A stretch of DNA of 64,000 bases, taken from the NCBI GenBank assembly GCA_013177935.1, contig JABLXZ010000004.1, positions 186,001-250,000 on the forward strand. Reading direction: 5' to 3'. Made by a program: the position numbers and the translations under genes. The DNA is from a candidate division WOR-3 bacterium (lineage in GTDB: Bacteria; Hydrothermota; Tepidihabitantia; Tepidihabitantales; Tepidihabitantaceae). The notes beneath the pieces were generated by a model that was given only the letters and a program-made list of their open reading frames with translations, was not told the DNA's origin and searched no databases. Below, piece after piece: positions 51,855-60,774 of this stretch. How positions within the stretch are numbered: the first letter of the stretch is position 1; each line of letters begins with the position of its first letter.

Positions 51855-52354
51855 AAGACACCGAAAAGACAAACTCCGCTGAAATGGAGCGGATTACTCG
51901 AGTCGTGCAGACACTTATCGGTTACCTTGGAGTTCGTGCCGGCGTCGAAGTGACCCGGGACGAGCAGGGCTATCTCGCAAACATCAAAACCAAACGTGCC
52001 AGCGCAATACTCATTGGCCGCCGGGGCTCAACCCTGAAGGCACTGCAGCACCTGGTTCGTACCATTGTCCGCCGGGAGTTTCCTGATGTCGCGCCAATTC
52101 TCGTTGATGTTGCCGGTTATCGCCAGCGCCGGGACAACTTCCTGCGCAAAAAGGCGCTCGCCGTTGCCAAGATTGTTATGGAAACCGGACGCGAGATGGC
52201 ACTGGACTTCCTTACCGAGAAAGAGCAGAATGTTGTCCAGGAAGCGTTAAAAGATATGCCCAGAGTGCGGGTTTATGCGGTCGGTACCGGACCGCGGCGT
52301 AACGTCGTGATTGCACCGGTTGAAACCGGACCGCAAAAACTGAATGCGGTCTGA
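51812..52354 (+). CDS. jag: KH/R3H RNA-binding protein Jag (KhpB), shortened
   Basis: A 180-residue RNA-binding protein with a KH domain (about 50-115, IGRRGSTLKALQHLV) and an R3H-like domain (about 115-175, ALDFLTEKEQNVVQEALKDM). The N-terminal Jag_N domain is missing. In the R3H part the diagnostic Arg and His (ERRxxH in relatives) are replaced by EQNVVQ, so single-strand nucleic-acid binding by this part may be reduced. AAAGGAGGT precedes the ATG inside yidC. The neighbours yidC and mnmE are standard. Confidence 0.92.
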   Translation: MAENQKVPESGGEVKDTEKTNSAEMERITRVVQTLIGYLGVRAGVEVTRDEQGYLANIKTKRASAILIGRRGSTLKALQHLVRTIVRREFPDVAPILVDVAGYRQRRDNFLRKKALAVAKIVMETGREMALDFLTEKEQNVVQEALKDMPRVRVYAVGTGPRRNVVIAPVETGPQKLNAV

Positions 52355-53678
52355 CACAATTGTCGCCCCGGCAACTCCGCCTGGGGTCAGCGCCCTGGCG
52401 GTAATTCGGCTTTCCGGACCAGACACCTGGTCTGTCCTGCGCCGGCTTGTGCCCGATTTTCCATTAGAAAAAAGGCGCGGTCCGACCTTAAAACTGGTCT
52501 GGCTCAAAGATGAAAAAGGCCAACCGGTGGACCATGTGATGATAACCCTTTACCCCAAACCCCGCTCCTACACCGGCGAAGACCTTGCGGAAATCTCCTG
52601 CCATGGCAGCCCCTTGATTATTGACCTGATTACCAGCCTTTGCCAGCGTTATGGCTGTCGTATTGCCGAACCCGGTGAGTTTACCCGTAGGGCGGTGCTC
52701 AACGGCAAACTCACCCTTTCTCAGGCTGAGGCGCTGGGCGCGCTCGTCTATGCCCAGACCCTGCCCGCGCACCGTTCTCTTATCGCCGCATATCAGGGCG
52801 CGACCAGCCGGCTGGTCAACGAACTCGGAGAAAAGATACGCGAACTCTACACCCTAACCGAATACCTCCTCGGTTTTGATGAAGAAGAAAAGACCGACGA
52901 AACCGGGCTCAATAAAAAATCCAAAGAAATCATCGCGCAACTTAACCAGGCAATCTCTCAGGCAGAACGCAACCGCTTTTTACTGGAACCGGCGCGGGTA
53001 ACAATCATTGGCCGTCCCAATGTCGGCAAATCCAGTCTGTTTAACCGCCTTCTGGGTGAAGAACGGGCAATCATCAGCCCATTCCCGGGCACGACCCGTG
53101 ACTATCTTGACGCCACAACCACCATCAACGGTATTTTGGTCCGGCTTATTGACACTTGCGGCTTTGACCCGAAAACCCGAAACCCATTAACCCGACTCGG
53201 CACCCGCAAAACCGAAGTCGCCCTTAAAAACAGCGACCTCCTCCTTGTCGTATTTGACGGCTCTCAGCCGGCACAACCTCAGGACCGGTCAATTCTTGCC
53301 TTGACCGAAAATTTCCCTAAAATTTATATTATCAACAAGAGTGACCTCAACCGTCATCTTGATAACCATTTCCTGCCCGCTCCCGCAATTACCCTATCCT
53401 GCAAAACCGGCACCGGCATCAACCGATTGCGCAGGGCGCTCGTCCGCCATCTTTCCGCCTCTCCTATCCGCACAACCTGTCCGGTCATCACCCGGCGTCA
53501 AATTGAGGCGCTTATTACCTGCCGGGACCGGCTTTGCGCCAGCCTTTTGAGTTCCAACCTCGAAACCCGTAGCGTTGAAATCGGTTTTGCGCTTGACGCC
53601 TTGAACCAGATTGACCGACCGCTCACCAGCGAAGAACTCCTGAACCGAATTTTTGAAAACTTCTGTGTTGGCAAATGA
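52344..53678 (+). CDS. mnmE: tRNA modification GTPase MnmE
   Basis: MnmE, with MnmG, adds the carboxymethylaminomethyl group to the wobble U34 of certain tRNAs. The 444-residue protein has the folate-binding N-terminal domain (AISC HGSP-like and GEFTRRAVLNGKLTLSQAEA), the G domain with GRPNVGKSSLFNRLLGEER, FPGTTRDYLDA, DTCGF (the usual motif is DTAG) and NKSD, and the C-terminal Cys motif in FENFCVGK. It starts 11 nt before the jag stop. Confidence 0.96.
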   Translation: MRSDTIVAPATPPGVSALAVIRLSGPDTWSVLRRLVPDFPLEKRRGPTLKLVWLKDEKGQPVDHVMITLYPKPRSYTGEDLAEISCHGSPLIIDLITSLCQRYGCRIAEPGEFTRRAVLNGKLTLSQAEALGALVYAQTLPAHRSLIAAYQGATSRLVNELGEKIRELYTLTEYLLGFDEEEKTDETGLNKKSKEIIAQLNQAISQAERNRFLLEPARVTIIGRPNVGKSSLFNRLLGEERAIISPFPGTTRDYLDATTTINGILVRLIDTCGFDPKTRNPLTRLGTRKTEVALKNSDLLLVVFDGSQPAQPQDRSILALTENFPKIYIINKSDLNRHLDNHFLPAPAITLSCKTGTGINRLRRALVRHLSASPIRTTCPVITRRQIEALITCRDRLCASLLSSNLETRSVEIGFALDALNQIDRPLTSEELLNRIFENFCVGK

Positions 53679-54106
53679 TGGAAAAGATTCTTCTCTGGCT
53701 TGACCACACCCCGGCGGCACGCGCTGCCGCCACCTGGACGATAAACCTTGCCCAGCGCCTATCGGCTCGGGTCTATGCCCTCTATGTCCTGCCCCCGGAA
53801 GGAAAACCGGCAACTCCCCGAACCCGGGCACAGAAAACAGACACCAAAAAAGAGGAAGAAGCCTGGGAACTCCTCTATGAGGTTGAGGACGAGGCGTTTG
53901 CCCAGGATGTCCGGATATCGTTGCTCTTTGAACCGGGCGAACCGCTTGAGCGATTTCGTGAAATCCTCGCCAGTTACAACCCGGACCTGGTCGTGGTCGG
54001 CGCCGATGGTCCGTTTTCTCCCGTTGAAATCATCAAACAGTCACCCCAGCCAGTAGTGTTTGTAAAAAAAATCCCCGCCCTTGCGGGAAATAGTAAGGAG
54101 GATTGA
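53675..54106 (+). CDS. Universal stress protein-like (UspA fold)
   Basis: A 143-residue protein with the UspA alpha/beta fold: LLWLDHTPAARAAATWTINL, ARVYALYVLPPEGK and a C-terminal ILASYNPDLVVVGADGP with VVFVKK. The ATP-binding Gly-rich loop (G-x2-G-x9-G-S/T) is not evident, so it may not bind ATP. It overlaps mnmE by 4 nt and the EIIA-like gene by 4 nt. Confidence 0.8.
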   Translation: MMEKILLWLDHTPAARAAATWTINLAQRLSARVYALYVLPPEGKPATPRTRAQKTDTKKEEEAWELLYEVEDEAFAQDVRISLLFEPGEPLERFREILASYNPDLVVVGADGPFSPVEIIKQSPQPVVFVKKIPALAGNSKED

Positions 54107-54570
54107 TGCTGAAAAAGGTTTCAGAACTTCTTCCCCGTTCGGCTATTATTCTCGAACTAAACGCCAAAGAAAAAGAGGCGGCAATTAAAGAACTCGCCGC
54201 CCCGCTTGTGCAAGCCGGGTTTGTCACCGATGAGGCGCAATTTGTCAGCGCCATCCTGCGCCGGGAAAACTTAGAGAGTACCGGCATCGGCTTTGGTGTT
54301 GCCATTCCCCATGCCCGCACCAACGCCGCGGTCAGCACCGTCCTTGCCTTTGGCCGTTCCAGCACCGGTGTTGACTTTTCCAGCCTGGACGGTAAGCCTT
54401 CCCATCTCATCTTTCTCATCGCCTCACCAGAGACGATGAAACGGGAATACATCTGGACCCTTGCCAAACTGTCCAGTTTGTTGCGCCGCGACGAGGTACG
54501 GAACGGGCTCACCAAAGCCCAAACCGTGGATGAGGTTTATTCAATAATCGAGCGTTACGAACGGTATTAA
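54103..54570 (+). CDS. PTS EIIA (PtsN/nitrogen-type) domain protein
   Basis: A 155-residue single EIIA domain of the fructose/nitrogen family. The phosphorylatable His lies in GFGVAIPHARTNAAVST, and the fold also shows RRENLESTGIG and VDEVYSIIERY. No sugar permease, HPr or EI is adjacent, so a regulatory role like that of EIIA-Ntr is more likely than sugar transport. An AAGGAGG precedes the ATG. It lies between the Usp-like gene and argS. Confidence 0.88.
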   Translation: MMLKKVSELLPRSAIILELNAKEKEAAIKELAAPLVQAGFVTDEAQFVSAILRRENLESTGIGFGVAIPHARTNAAVSTVLAFGRSSTGVDFSSLDGKPSHLIFLIASPETMKREYIWTLAKLSSLLRRDEVRNGLTKAQTVDEVYSIIERYERY

Positions 54571-54583
54571 ACCCGCCGCTGCG

Positions 54584-56341
54584 ATGGAAATTACCTACAC
54601 GCTCTTCCGCGCCCGCCAACTTTTGATAGAAAAGTTCAATCAACTGGGCTACACCATCGCGCCGGACGAAATCCGCGCCCCGGTCCCGGGTGTCCAAGCC
54701 GACCTCGCCATCCCGGTTTTCCGGCTGGCAAAAACCCTCGGCAAAAACCCGAACGAACTGGCAACCGCAATCAGCCCGCGCCTTGACCTCAGCGCCACGC
54801 TGTTTGCCTCGGCAAAACCGCTCAATGGCTACATCAACTTAAAATTTCATCCCGAGCGGTTCGCCTGTGCCGTTTTTGCCGACTACTGTGCCGCACCGGA
54901 TAAGTACGGCAGTTTTACCCTGGGCAAAGGCAAAACCGTCGTAATCGACTACTCCTCACCCAACATCGCCAAACCGTTCTCGGTGGGCCATCTCCGCTCC
55001 ACCGTTATCGGTCAGGCGTTAAAAAACATCCTCTCCTATCTCGGCTATCAGGTTATTGGTGACAACCACCTTGGTGACTGGGGAACCCAGTTTGGCAAAC
55101 TCCTTGCCGCCTACGGACTGTGGGGAAACGAAACCCAGCTAAACCAGAACCCGACCCTGCACCTCCTTGACCTCTATGTCCAGTTCCACCAGAAGGCAAA
55201 ACAGGACCCGGCACTTGAAATCAAGGCAAGGGATTGGTTCCGCCGGCTGGAACAGGGCGACCCGGAAGCACGTAACCGCTGGCAGCAGTTTGTCCTTCTC
55301 AGCCTCAAGGAGTTTGAAAAAATCTATCAGCTCCTCGGCATCACCTTTGATGTCACCCTGGGCGAAAGTTTTTACGCCCCTTTTCTGCAGGATGTGATTG
55401 ACCGGGCATTGCAAATGGGTGTTGCCCGGAAACAGACGCCGCCCCGGGACGAAAAAAATATCGATGACGAGGTCAACCCGGAAGAACCGGTTGTCCTTAT
55501 TCCCCTTGACCAGATGGGCATTACGGTCCCTCTTATCCTCCAGAAGTCGGACGGCACCAGCCTGTACGCGACCCGGGAAATTGCGACCGTTGAGTACCGT
55601 ATCAAAACCTGGCACCCGGAAAAAATCCTCTATGTCGTCGGCAACGAACAGGAACTTTACTTCAAACAGTTCAACGCCGCCCTCAAACTCTTAGGCATCA
55701 CCACCCCCTGCATCCACATCGGCTTTGGCTTAATTCGCCTGCCCCAGGGCAAACTTTCCACCCGGGAAGGTCGGGTCATCCTTCTTGAAGATGTCATTAA
55801 AGAGGCGATAGAGCGGGCAAAAAAGGTTGTGATGAGCCGGGACCTGCCCGAAAACGAAAAAGCGGATATCGCCCGCAAGGTGGGCATCGGCGCGATAAAG
55901 TACGCCGACCTCTCCCAGAACCGGCGCAAAGATGTGGTGTTTGACTGGGACCGGATGCTCTCCCTTGATGGTGACTCAGCGCCCTACCTCCAGTACGCCT
56001 ACACCCGCACCCGCTCGATTCTGCGCAAAGCCTCCCCAACCAACCTATCAAGCGCCAACCCCAGCCTGCTCATCGCCCCGGAAGAACAGGCCCTGCTTCT
56101 TGACATCGCCCGCTTTCCTGATGCCATCCTTTCTGCCGCGGAAAACTATGAACCCCACCGTATCGCCAACCACCTTTATAACCTTGCCCGGGACTTCTCC
56201 ACCTTTTACGACCGCATCCCGGTGCTTAACGCCGATACCGGGGAACTGCAACTCGCCCGGCTCGCCCTGGTTGAAATGACCGGCACCATCCTTAAAACCG
56301 GCCTTGGCTTACTGGGCATCGAAGTGATGGAGCGGATGTAA
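54584..56341 (+). CDS. argS: Arginyl-tRNA synthetase
   Basis: A 585-residue class I synthetase. The N-terminal additional domain recognises the tRNA elbow; the catalytic core has SSPNIAKPFSVGHLRSTVIG (HIGH motif), DNHLGDWGTQFGKL, a KLSTREG segment in the KMSKS position, and a C-terminal helical anticodon-binding domain with NLARDFSTFYDRIPVL. There is no clear Shine-Dalgarno in the 13 nt after the EIIA-like gene. It is the last gene of the rpmH operon; repeat copy C follows. Confidence 0.97.
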   Translation: MEITYTLFRARQLLIEKFNQLGYTIAPDEIRAPVPGVQADLAIPVFRLAKTLGKNPNELATAISPRLDLSATLFASAKPLNGYINLKFHPERFACAVFADYCAAPDKYGSFTLGKGKTVVIDYSSPNIAKPFSVGHLRSTVIGQALKNILSYLGYQVIGDNHLGDWGTQFGKLLAAYGLWGNETQLNQNPTLHLLDLYVQFHQKAKQDPALEIKARDWFRRLEQGDPEARNRWQQFVLLSLKEFEKIYQLLGITFDVTLGESFYAPFLQDVIDRALQMGVARKQTPPRDEKNIDDEVNPEEPVVLIPLDQMGITVPLILQKSDGTSLYATREIATVEYRIKTWHPEKILYVVGNEQELYFKQFNAALKLLGITTPCIHIGFGLIRLPQGKLSTREGRVILLEDVIKEAIERAKKVVMSRDLPENEKADIARKVGIGAIKYADLSQNRRKDVVFDWDRMLSLDGDSAPYLQYAYTRTRSILRKASPTNLSSANPSLLIAPEEQALLLDIARFPDAILSAAENYEPHRIANHLYNLARDFSTFYDRIPVLNADTGELQLARLALVEMTGTILKTGLGLLGIEVMERM

Positions 56342-56368
56342 ATCCGCCCGAAAACCCAGCCGGGAAAA

Positions 56369-56497
56369 GTATACTTTAAAGTATACAACTTAGAACAGGC
56401 TGATTTCTTATAACAATTTGTAATTTAAAAACTTAACTCAACTTCACCCCATTTTCCCTACCCAACCCCGGGGTAGTCTCGGGAATGGTATGGGAAA
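56369..56497 (+). repeat. Bipartite dispersed repeat, copy C
   Basis: GTATACTTTAAAGTATAC (56369-56386) and, 80 nt after the palindrome start, CATTTTCCCTACCCAACCCC / GGGGTAGTCTCGGGAATGGT continuing to 56497. Four substitutions separate the right module from copy A; the outer stem survives as TTTCCC-TACC against GGTA-T-GGGAAA, with the bulge moved from G to T. It lies between argS and a secreted-protein gene. Confidence 0.83.
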
Positions 56498-56764
56498 TTG
56501 TTGGTCTTACCGTTTTTCAGGCACATTTTGGGCTAACTTCTCAACCCCCAATCTCTTAAGTTACCGCATCAAAAACCCCTGCCCAACCGCTCGCCGCTCT
56601 GACACCACCCGCGAACTCAAACTTTAACACCAACCGCAACTCATCTGCTAAACCCAAAACTCTGCTCAACCGCCCGGCTAAAGCTTAGTCTCCTATTACC
56701 GAATACGACAGGTTTATAATTTCAGAGTGGGTTAGCATTAGATGGGCTAAAGCGTGCCCGTCTC
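56498..56764. other. Intergenic stretch before the secreted-protein promoter, no gene seen
   Basis: About 270 nt of pyrimidine- and A-rich plus-strand sequence without a plausible frame, RNA gene or terminator. Short words shared with the stretch after copy A (such as ACACCACCC) are too few to show that the repeat extends here. Confidence 0.55.
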
Positions 56765-56792
56765 TTGACAATACCTTTTTTGTCGGTATAGT
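56765..56792 (+). promoter_or_regulatory. Promoter of the secreted-protein gene
   Basis: TTGACA (56765-56770), 16-bp spacer, TATAGT (56787-56792). The predicted leader is about 95 nt with two possible stems (CCAGAA/TTCTGG and GAGAGAA/TTCTCTC) and a strong AAAGGAGGT before the GTG start, in contrast to the leaderless genes. Confidence 0.75.
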
Positions 56793-56891
56793 TATCTTGA
56801 CCAGAAAAAAGGCTAAAAGGGTTCTGGCCCCGGATTGTTCCATCGAGAGAAGGGCTTTCCGGACGGTTAATTTCTCTCAAAAGGAGGTATC

Positions 56892-59030
56892 GTGTTCTAC
56901 AAAAAAGTAGTAAAAGTGGGCGTCCTGCTCGGGATAGTTGCGGTTACAACGCTCTTCGCCGCAGAAGCTGGCGCCCTGTTCGCCTCCGGTGAAGTTAACC
57001 GGTCAAGAATCTCCCCGCTAATTACCGGCGCCTCAATGCACAAAACCATACCGATTCCACCCACGGACGACTCATCCTGGATAAAAGTCGACTCAATCCC
57101 TCTGGCACCGATTGGTGGTTCTGATGCTCTGTGCGGCTTAAAGGTTTATGGCGACACCATCTTTCTCGTCTGGAACCGGGCAGATTTACCCTATATCGTC
57201 CGAATACTCAACAGGCAGACCGGTGCGGTCATTGATTCCCTGATTGGTCATACAGTTGAATACAAGATGTCGCCGGTCAAGGTTGGTGACACCCTGTATG
57301 TGTCCGGGTTCTACCCTTCGGAGCACATCGATGTCTATTATCTGCCCACAAAAACTTACATCCGCCAGATTGGTCCTATCGGTTCTAATCGTACCCGCGG
57401 TATGGATTGGGATGGTAGCCGGCTCTGGGTCGGCGACAATTCAACTACTCCGCCACGGATTAACCTTATTGACCGGTCTGGGACAGTGCTAAAAACCTTA
57501 ACCAACACCGGTGCACCGCTGGTGGGCTGGATAATGGATTTAACCCTGGACCGGATGATTCCGAATCGGCTCTGGCTCAATGACAATATCAGCGATGTTG
57601 CCTGTTACTGCGCCTTTGATACCGTTGCCAACACATTTCAGGTTCTTGCTACATTCACACCGCCCGCCGGCGTGGGTAGTACTGCAGAAGGCATCGGGTT
57701 CTATGGTCCGGACAACGGTTATGGCTACTGCTACACGAACTCGGCTTATGTCCTCTGGGCTTACAAGATGCTTGTCCATAGCCCGTCCGGAACAAACGAC
57801 ATTGGTGTCAGTTCCATAAAATCTCCCACTTCCATAGTTGACCCGAATACCACCATCACCCCAATCGCCCGCATCACCAACTTTGGCACCGCACCGCAGA
57901 GTAACTTCCCGGTCACCTGCTGGATTGATTCGGCTGGAACCCGCATCTACACCGCAAACTACACCTACACTCAAATTCTTGCTCCTGGTGCCACCGATTC
58001 GGTCTCCTTTTCTCCTAACTGGACCGCAGGTCCGGCAGGAACAAACTACTCCATAAAAATGTTCACCAACCTTTCAAACGACGAAAACCGTATCAATGAC
58101 ACCGCCCGTCTCACCTCAACAACCTTCTTAATCCGGGACACGCTGGTTGCTCCCTTTGCCATTGTTACCCCGACGCTCGACGGCAATATCCAGAATGCCG
58201 AATGGTCTGACGCCCTGAAGTGGGACATCTCCGATGTATTGAATATGCAGGGCAGCGGTGCGCGCCCCGCCGGTAGTTGCTATCTATATGTGAAACACGA
58301 TTCCAGCAAAGTTTACTGGGCGCTTGACCTTAAAGCCAAAACCACGATTGAAGACTACGACCAGTTTGGCTGTTACCTTGACGAAAACCTGTCCCGAACC
58401 TGGGCAGTTGACTCATCTGAAGGCAACCACTGGTTTGTCTGGATAACCGGTGACACCGTCATCTACCGTGCCTTGATTGGACCGGGAAACCTTCCCAGCA
58501 ACTACTGGCAGCGCTGGCAAAGCGGAAACGGCATATCCCGGGCAGGCACCGCTTCTGGCAACCTGCAGTTCGAGGCGGCGGTCCAAAAAGGAACTCTGAA
58601 ATGGAACTACAACATAAATCAGACCTGTGACACCGTCGGGTTCTATGTTTACGCTGCTGCCGCTGGCAGCATCTACTGGGCAACCTGGCCCACCCGCATG
58701 CCCGGCGCCGAATGGAACAATGCCGCAAGATATGGCACCCTGATATTCAGCCCGGACCAAGTTGGTGTTGCCGAAGAGAAGCGTATGCCAATAAGTGATT
58801 TGCGGTTCGCAAATCCGTTGCGGCTCCCGCTTGTTATCCATACCGGACAGCGTCTTGAGGTTTACGACATCTCGGGCAAACTGGTAAAAGATATAACCCA
58901 AGCCAGGGGTGGCAGCATAACCTGGGATGGTAGAGATAAAACCGGCAAGCCGGTTTCCTCTGGGATCTACTTTATTAAACTGTTCCGCAACAATAACACC
59001 ACCCAGACCAAAGCGGTTATACTGCGCTAA
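56892..59030 (+). CDS. Secreted multidomain protein with CARDB-, CBM9-like and C-terminal sorting domains
   Basis: A 712-residue exported protein starting at GTG after AAAGGAGGT. A signal peptide (about 1-25, LLGIVAVTTLFAAEAGA) precedes a propeller-like region (about 55-300; FLVWNRADLPYIVRIL, GMDWDGSRLWVGDN), a CARDB-like domain (about 300-405; IARITNFGTAPQSNFPVTCW), a carbohydrate-binding (CBM9-like) domain (about 415-615; PTLDGNIQNAEWSDALKWDI) and a FlgD-like C-terminal domain (LEVYDISGKLVK, WDGRDKTGKPVSSGIYFIKL, KAVILR). No catalytic residues are evident; a surface adhesin or polymer-binding role is plausible. Confidence 0.85.
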   Translation: MFYKKVVKVGVLLGIVAVTTLFAAEAGALFASGEVNRSRISPLITGASMHKTIPIPPTDDSSWIKVDSIPLAPIGGSDALCGLKVYGDTIFLVWNRADLPYIVRILNRQTGAVIDSLIGHTVEYKMSPVKVGDTLYVSGFYPSEHIDVYYLPTKTYIRQIGPIGSNRTRGMDWDGSRLWVGDNSTTPPRINLIDRSGTVLKTLTNTGAPLVGWIMDLTLDRMIPNRLWLNDNISDVACYCAFDTVANTFQVLATFTPPAGVGSTAEGIGFYGPDNGYGYCYTNSAYVLWAYKMLVHSPSGTNDIGVSSIKSPTSIVDPNTTITPIARITNFGTAPQSNFPVTCWIDSAGTRIYTANYTYTQILAPGATDSVSFSPNWTAGPAGTNYSIKMFTNLSNDENRINDTARLTSTTFLIRDTLVAPFAIVTPTLDGNIQNAEWSDALKWDISDVLNMQGSGARPAGSCYLYVKHDSSKVYWALDLKAKTTIEDYDQFGCYLDENLSRTWAVDSSEGNHWFVWITGDTVIYRALIGPGNLPSNYWQRWQSGNGISRAGTASGNLQFEAAVQKGTLKWNYNINQTCDTVGFYVYAAAAGSIYWATWPTRMPGAEWNNAARYGTLIFSPDQVGVAEEKRMPISDLRFANPLRLPLVIHTGQRLEVYDISGKLVKDITQARGGSITWDGRDKTGKPVSSGIYFIKLFRNNNTTQTKAVILR

Positions 59031-59046
59031 GTTAAAGAGAAAGGAT

Positions 59047-59076
59047 GGGCGGGGAGTTATTCTCCCCGCCCCTTTT
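59047..59076 (+). terminator. Rho-independent terminator of the secreted-protein gene
   Basis: Perfect 10-bp stem GGGCGGGGAG / CTCCCCGCCC, 5-nt loop, then CTTTT. It separates the secreted protein from the iron-sulfur operon. Confidence 0.9.
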
Positions 59077-59110
59077 GCACCCGGAATCGTTAATTCAAGG
59101 TCTAACAGTT

Positions 59111-60367
59111 ATGAAACAGGTTTATTTTGACCACGCCTCAGCGAGCCCGGTTTTGCCTGAAGCGCTGGAAGCGATGCTCCCCTTCCTGAAAGAGGAGTTT
59201 GGTAATCCCCAGAGTTTTCATCAGTATAGCAAAAAGTCAAAGGAGGCGGTTGAACACGCCCGGCAGCAGGTTGCCCGCCTGATTAACGCACCACCCGAAT
59301 CCATCATCTTTACCGCCAGCGCCTCCGAGAGTAACAATCTTGCAATCAAAGGTTTTGCCCTTGCCAACAAATCCCGGGGCAATCACATTGTGATATCGGC
59401 GATTGAACACTTCTCGGTTCTTGAGCCGGTGAAGACCCTGAAGCGGCTCGGGTTTGACTATACAATTCTACCGGTTGACCGGTTCGGAATGGTTGATATC
59501 GATGCACTGAAGAAGGCGCTCCGCAAGGAAACCATCCTTGTCACAATAATGCACGCCAACAACGAAATCGGCACCATTGAACCGCTCAAAGAGATTGTTG
59601 CGCTATGCCACGAGCAAAACATATTGGTCCATTCGGACGGCACTGCGCTGCTGGGCAGACTGCCGGTTGATGTAACCGACCTCGGGGTTGATGCCTATTC
59701 GTTTTCGGCTCAGTCGTTTTACGGTCCGAAAGGTGCTGCCGCGCTCTATTTGAAACCGGGTAAAAGGCTTGTGCCTTTGATTGAAGGCGGGATTCAGGAA
59801 AAAGGACGCCGGGCAGGAACTGAGAATGTTCCGGCAATTGTTGGTATGGGAAAAGCAGCCGAAATCTGCCAGCACCAGGTCAACCAGTGGTCGCAAAAGA
59901 TGCAGGCGCTTGCCCGTCGCATTGTCACCGAACTGCCCCAAAAGGTTGAGCGGATTGTTTTTACGGGTCATCCGGAAAAAAGGCTACCGGGCCATATCAG
60001 CCTCTGTGTTGAGTTTGTTGAGGGTGAAGCGATGCTTTTATCTCTTGATGACCAGGGCATCGCTGCCGCATCCGGCTCTGCTTGCACCGCCCGCACCCTG
60101 AAGGCATCCCATGTCCTTTTAGCGATTGGCTTGCCCCATGCTATCGCCCAGTCTTCGCTCGTGCTCACACTGGGTAAAGACAACACCGATGATGATGTTG
60201 ATTACTTTTTAGCAAAATTCCCGCCGATTGTTGAGCGGTTGCGTTCCTTTTCACCCCTTTACGCCCGTTATCTTAAAGGCGAAGACCCGTACCAGTTTGG
60301 CACCGTTGATGAAGAACACCAAACTGGACACGAGCCCGAACATAGGGAAAATATAGAAGAAGGATAA
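59111..60367 (+). CDS. Cysteine desulfurase (IscS) homologue lacking the PLP lysine
   Basis: A 418-residue member of the IscS/NifS family. It keeps His100 (IEHF), Asn in NNEIG, Asp176 (HSDG) and the sulfur-accepting Cys325 (GSACTARTL). The PLP Schiff-base segment, normally SGHKIYGPKG, here reads SAQSFYGPKG, so Lys becomes Ser202 (codon TCG, 59714-59716) and the preceding His becomes Gln201; the PLP-contacting Gln is Ala179. Normal cysteine desulfuration is therefore not expected. A lysine-less IscS is known from Archaeoglobus fulgidus. The ATG at 59111 is used because a longer frame runs through the terminator. iscU follows 2 nt after the stop. Confidence 0.9.
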   Translation: MKQVYFDHASASPVLPEALEAMLPFLKEEFGNPQSFHQYSKKSKEAVEHARQQVARLINAPPESIIFTASASESNNLAIKGFALANKSRGNHIVISAIEHFSVLEPVKTLKRLGFDYTILPVDRFGMVDIDALKKALRKETILVTIMHANNEIGTIEPLKEIVALCHEQNILVHSDGTALLGRLPVDVTDLGVDAYSFSAQSFYGPKGAAALYLKPGKRLVPLIEGGIQEKGRRAGTENVPAIVGMGKAAEICQHQVNQWSQKMQALARRIVTELPQKVERIVFTGHPEKRLPGHISLCVEFVEGEAMLLSLDDQGIAAASGSACTARTLKASHVLLAIGLPHAIAQSSLVLTLGKDNTDDDVDYFLAKFPPIVERLRSFSPLYARYLKGEDPYQFGTVDEEHQTGHEPEHRENIEEG

Positions 60368-60369
60368 TT

Positions 60370-60774
60370 ATGTATTCAGAAAAGGTAATGGACCACTTTC
60401 GTAACCCCCGCAATGTCGGGGAGATTGAAAATCCCGATGGCGTTGGAGAAGTTGGCAACCCGGTATGCGGTGATATGATGACCTTTTACATCAAGGTTGA
60501 AAACGGGATTCTTACCGATGTGAAATTCAAAACCTTTGGCTGTGGTGCCGCTATTGCGGTCTCGTCAATGGTCAGCGAAATGGCGAAGGGTAAGACAATT
60601 GAGGAGGCGCTGAAGATTACCAACGAGGCGGTTGCTGCCGAACTGGGCGGTTTGCCACCCAATAAACTCCACTGCTCCAACCTCGGTGCTGATGCGCTCC
60701 ACGCCGCAATCCAGGACTACCTGCGCAAGTCCAGATGTAGTCCCGAATCCGAAAAACCAAAGGGGGAAAAATGA
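60370..60774 (+). CDS. iscU: Iron-sulfur cluster scaffold IscU
   Basis: A 134-residue IscU-type scaffold on which [2Fe-2S] clusters are built. It has the three cluster cysteines in GNPVCGDM, FKTFGCGAAIAVSS and NKLHCSNLG, and the co-chaperone loop LPPNK (usual form LPPVK). It is complete, with a short Lys/Glu tail, and overlaps the next gene's start by 4 nt. It follows the lysine-less IscS; no hscA, hscB or ferredoxin gene is adjacent. Confidence 0.95.
   Translation: MYSEKVMDHFRNPRNVGEIENPDGVGEVGNPVCGDMMTFYIKVENGILTDVKFKTFGCGAAIAVSSMVSEMAKGKTIEEALKITNEAVAAELGGLPPNKLHCSNLGADALHAAIQDYLRKSRCSPESEKPKGEK

Noticed and set aside
59045-59110. Upstream start of the IscS-like gene
   Set aside because: The added 22 codons lie in the terminator of the previous gene.
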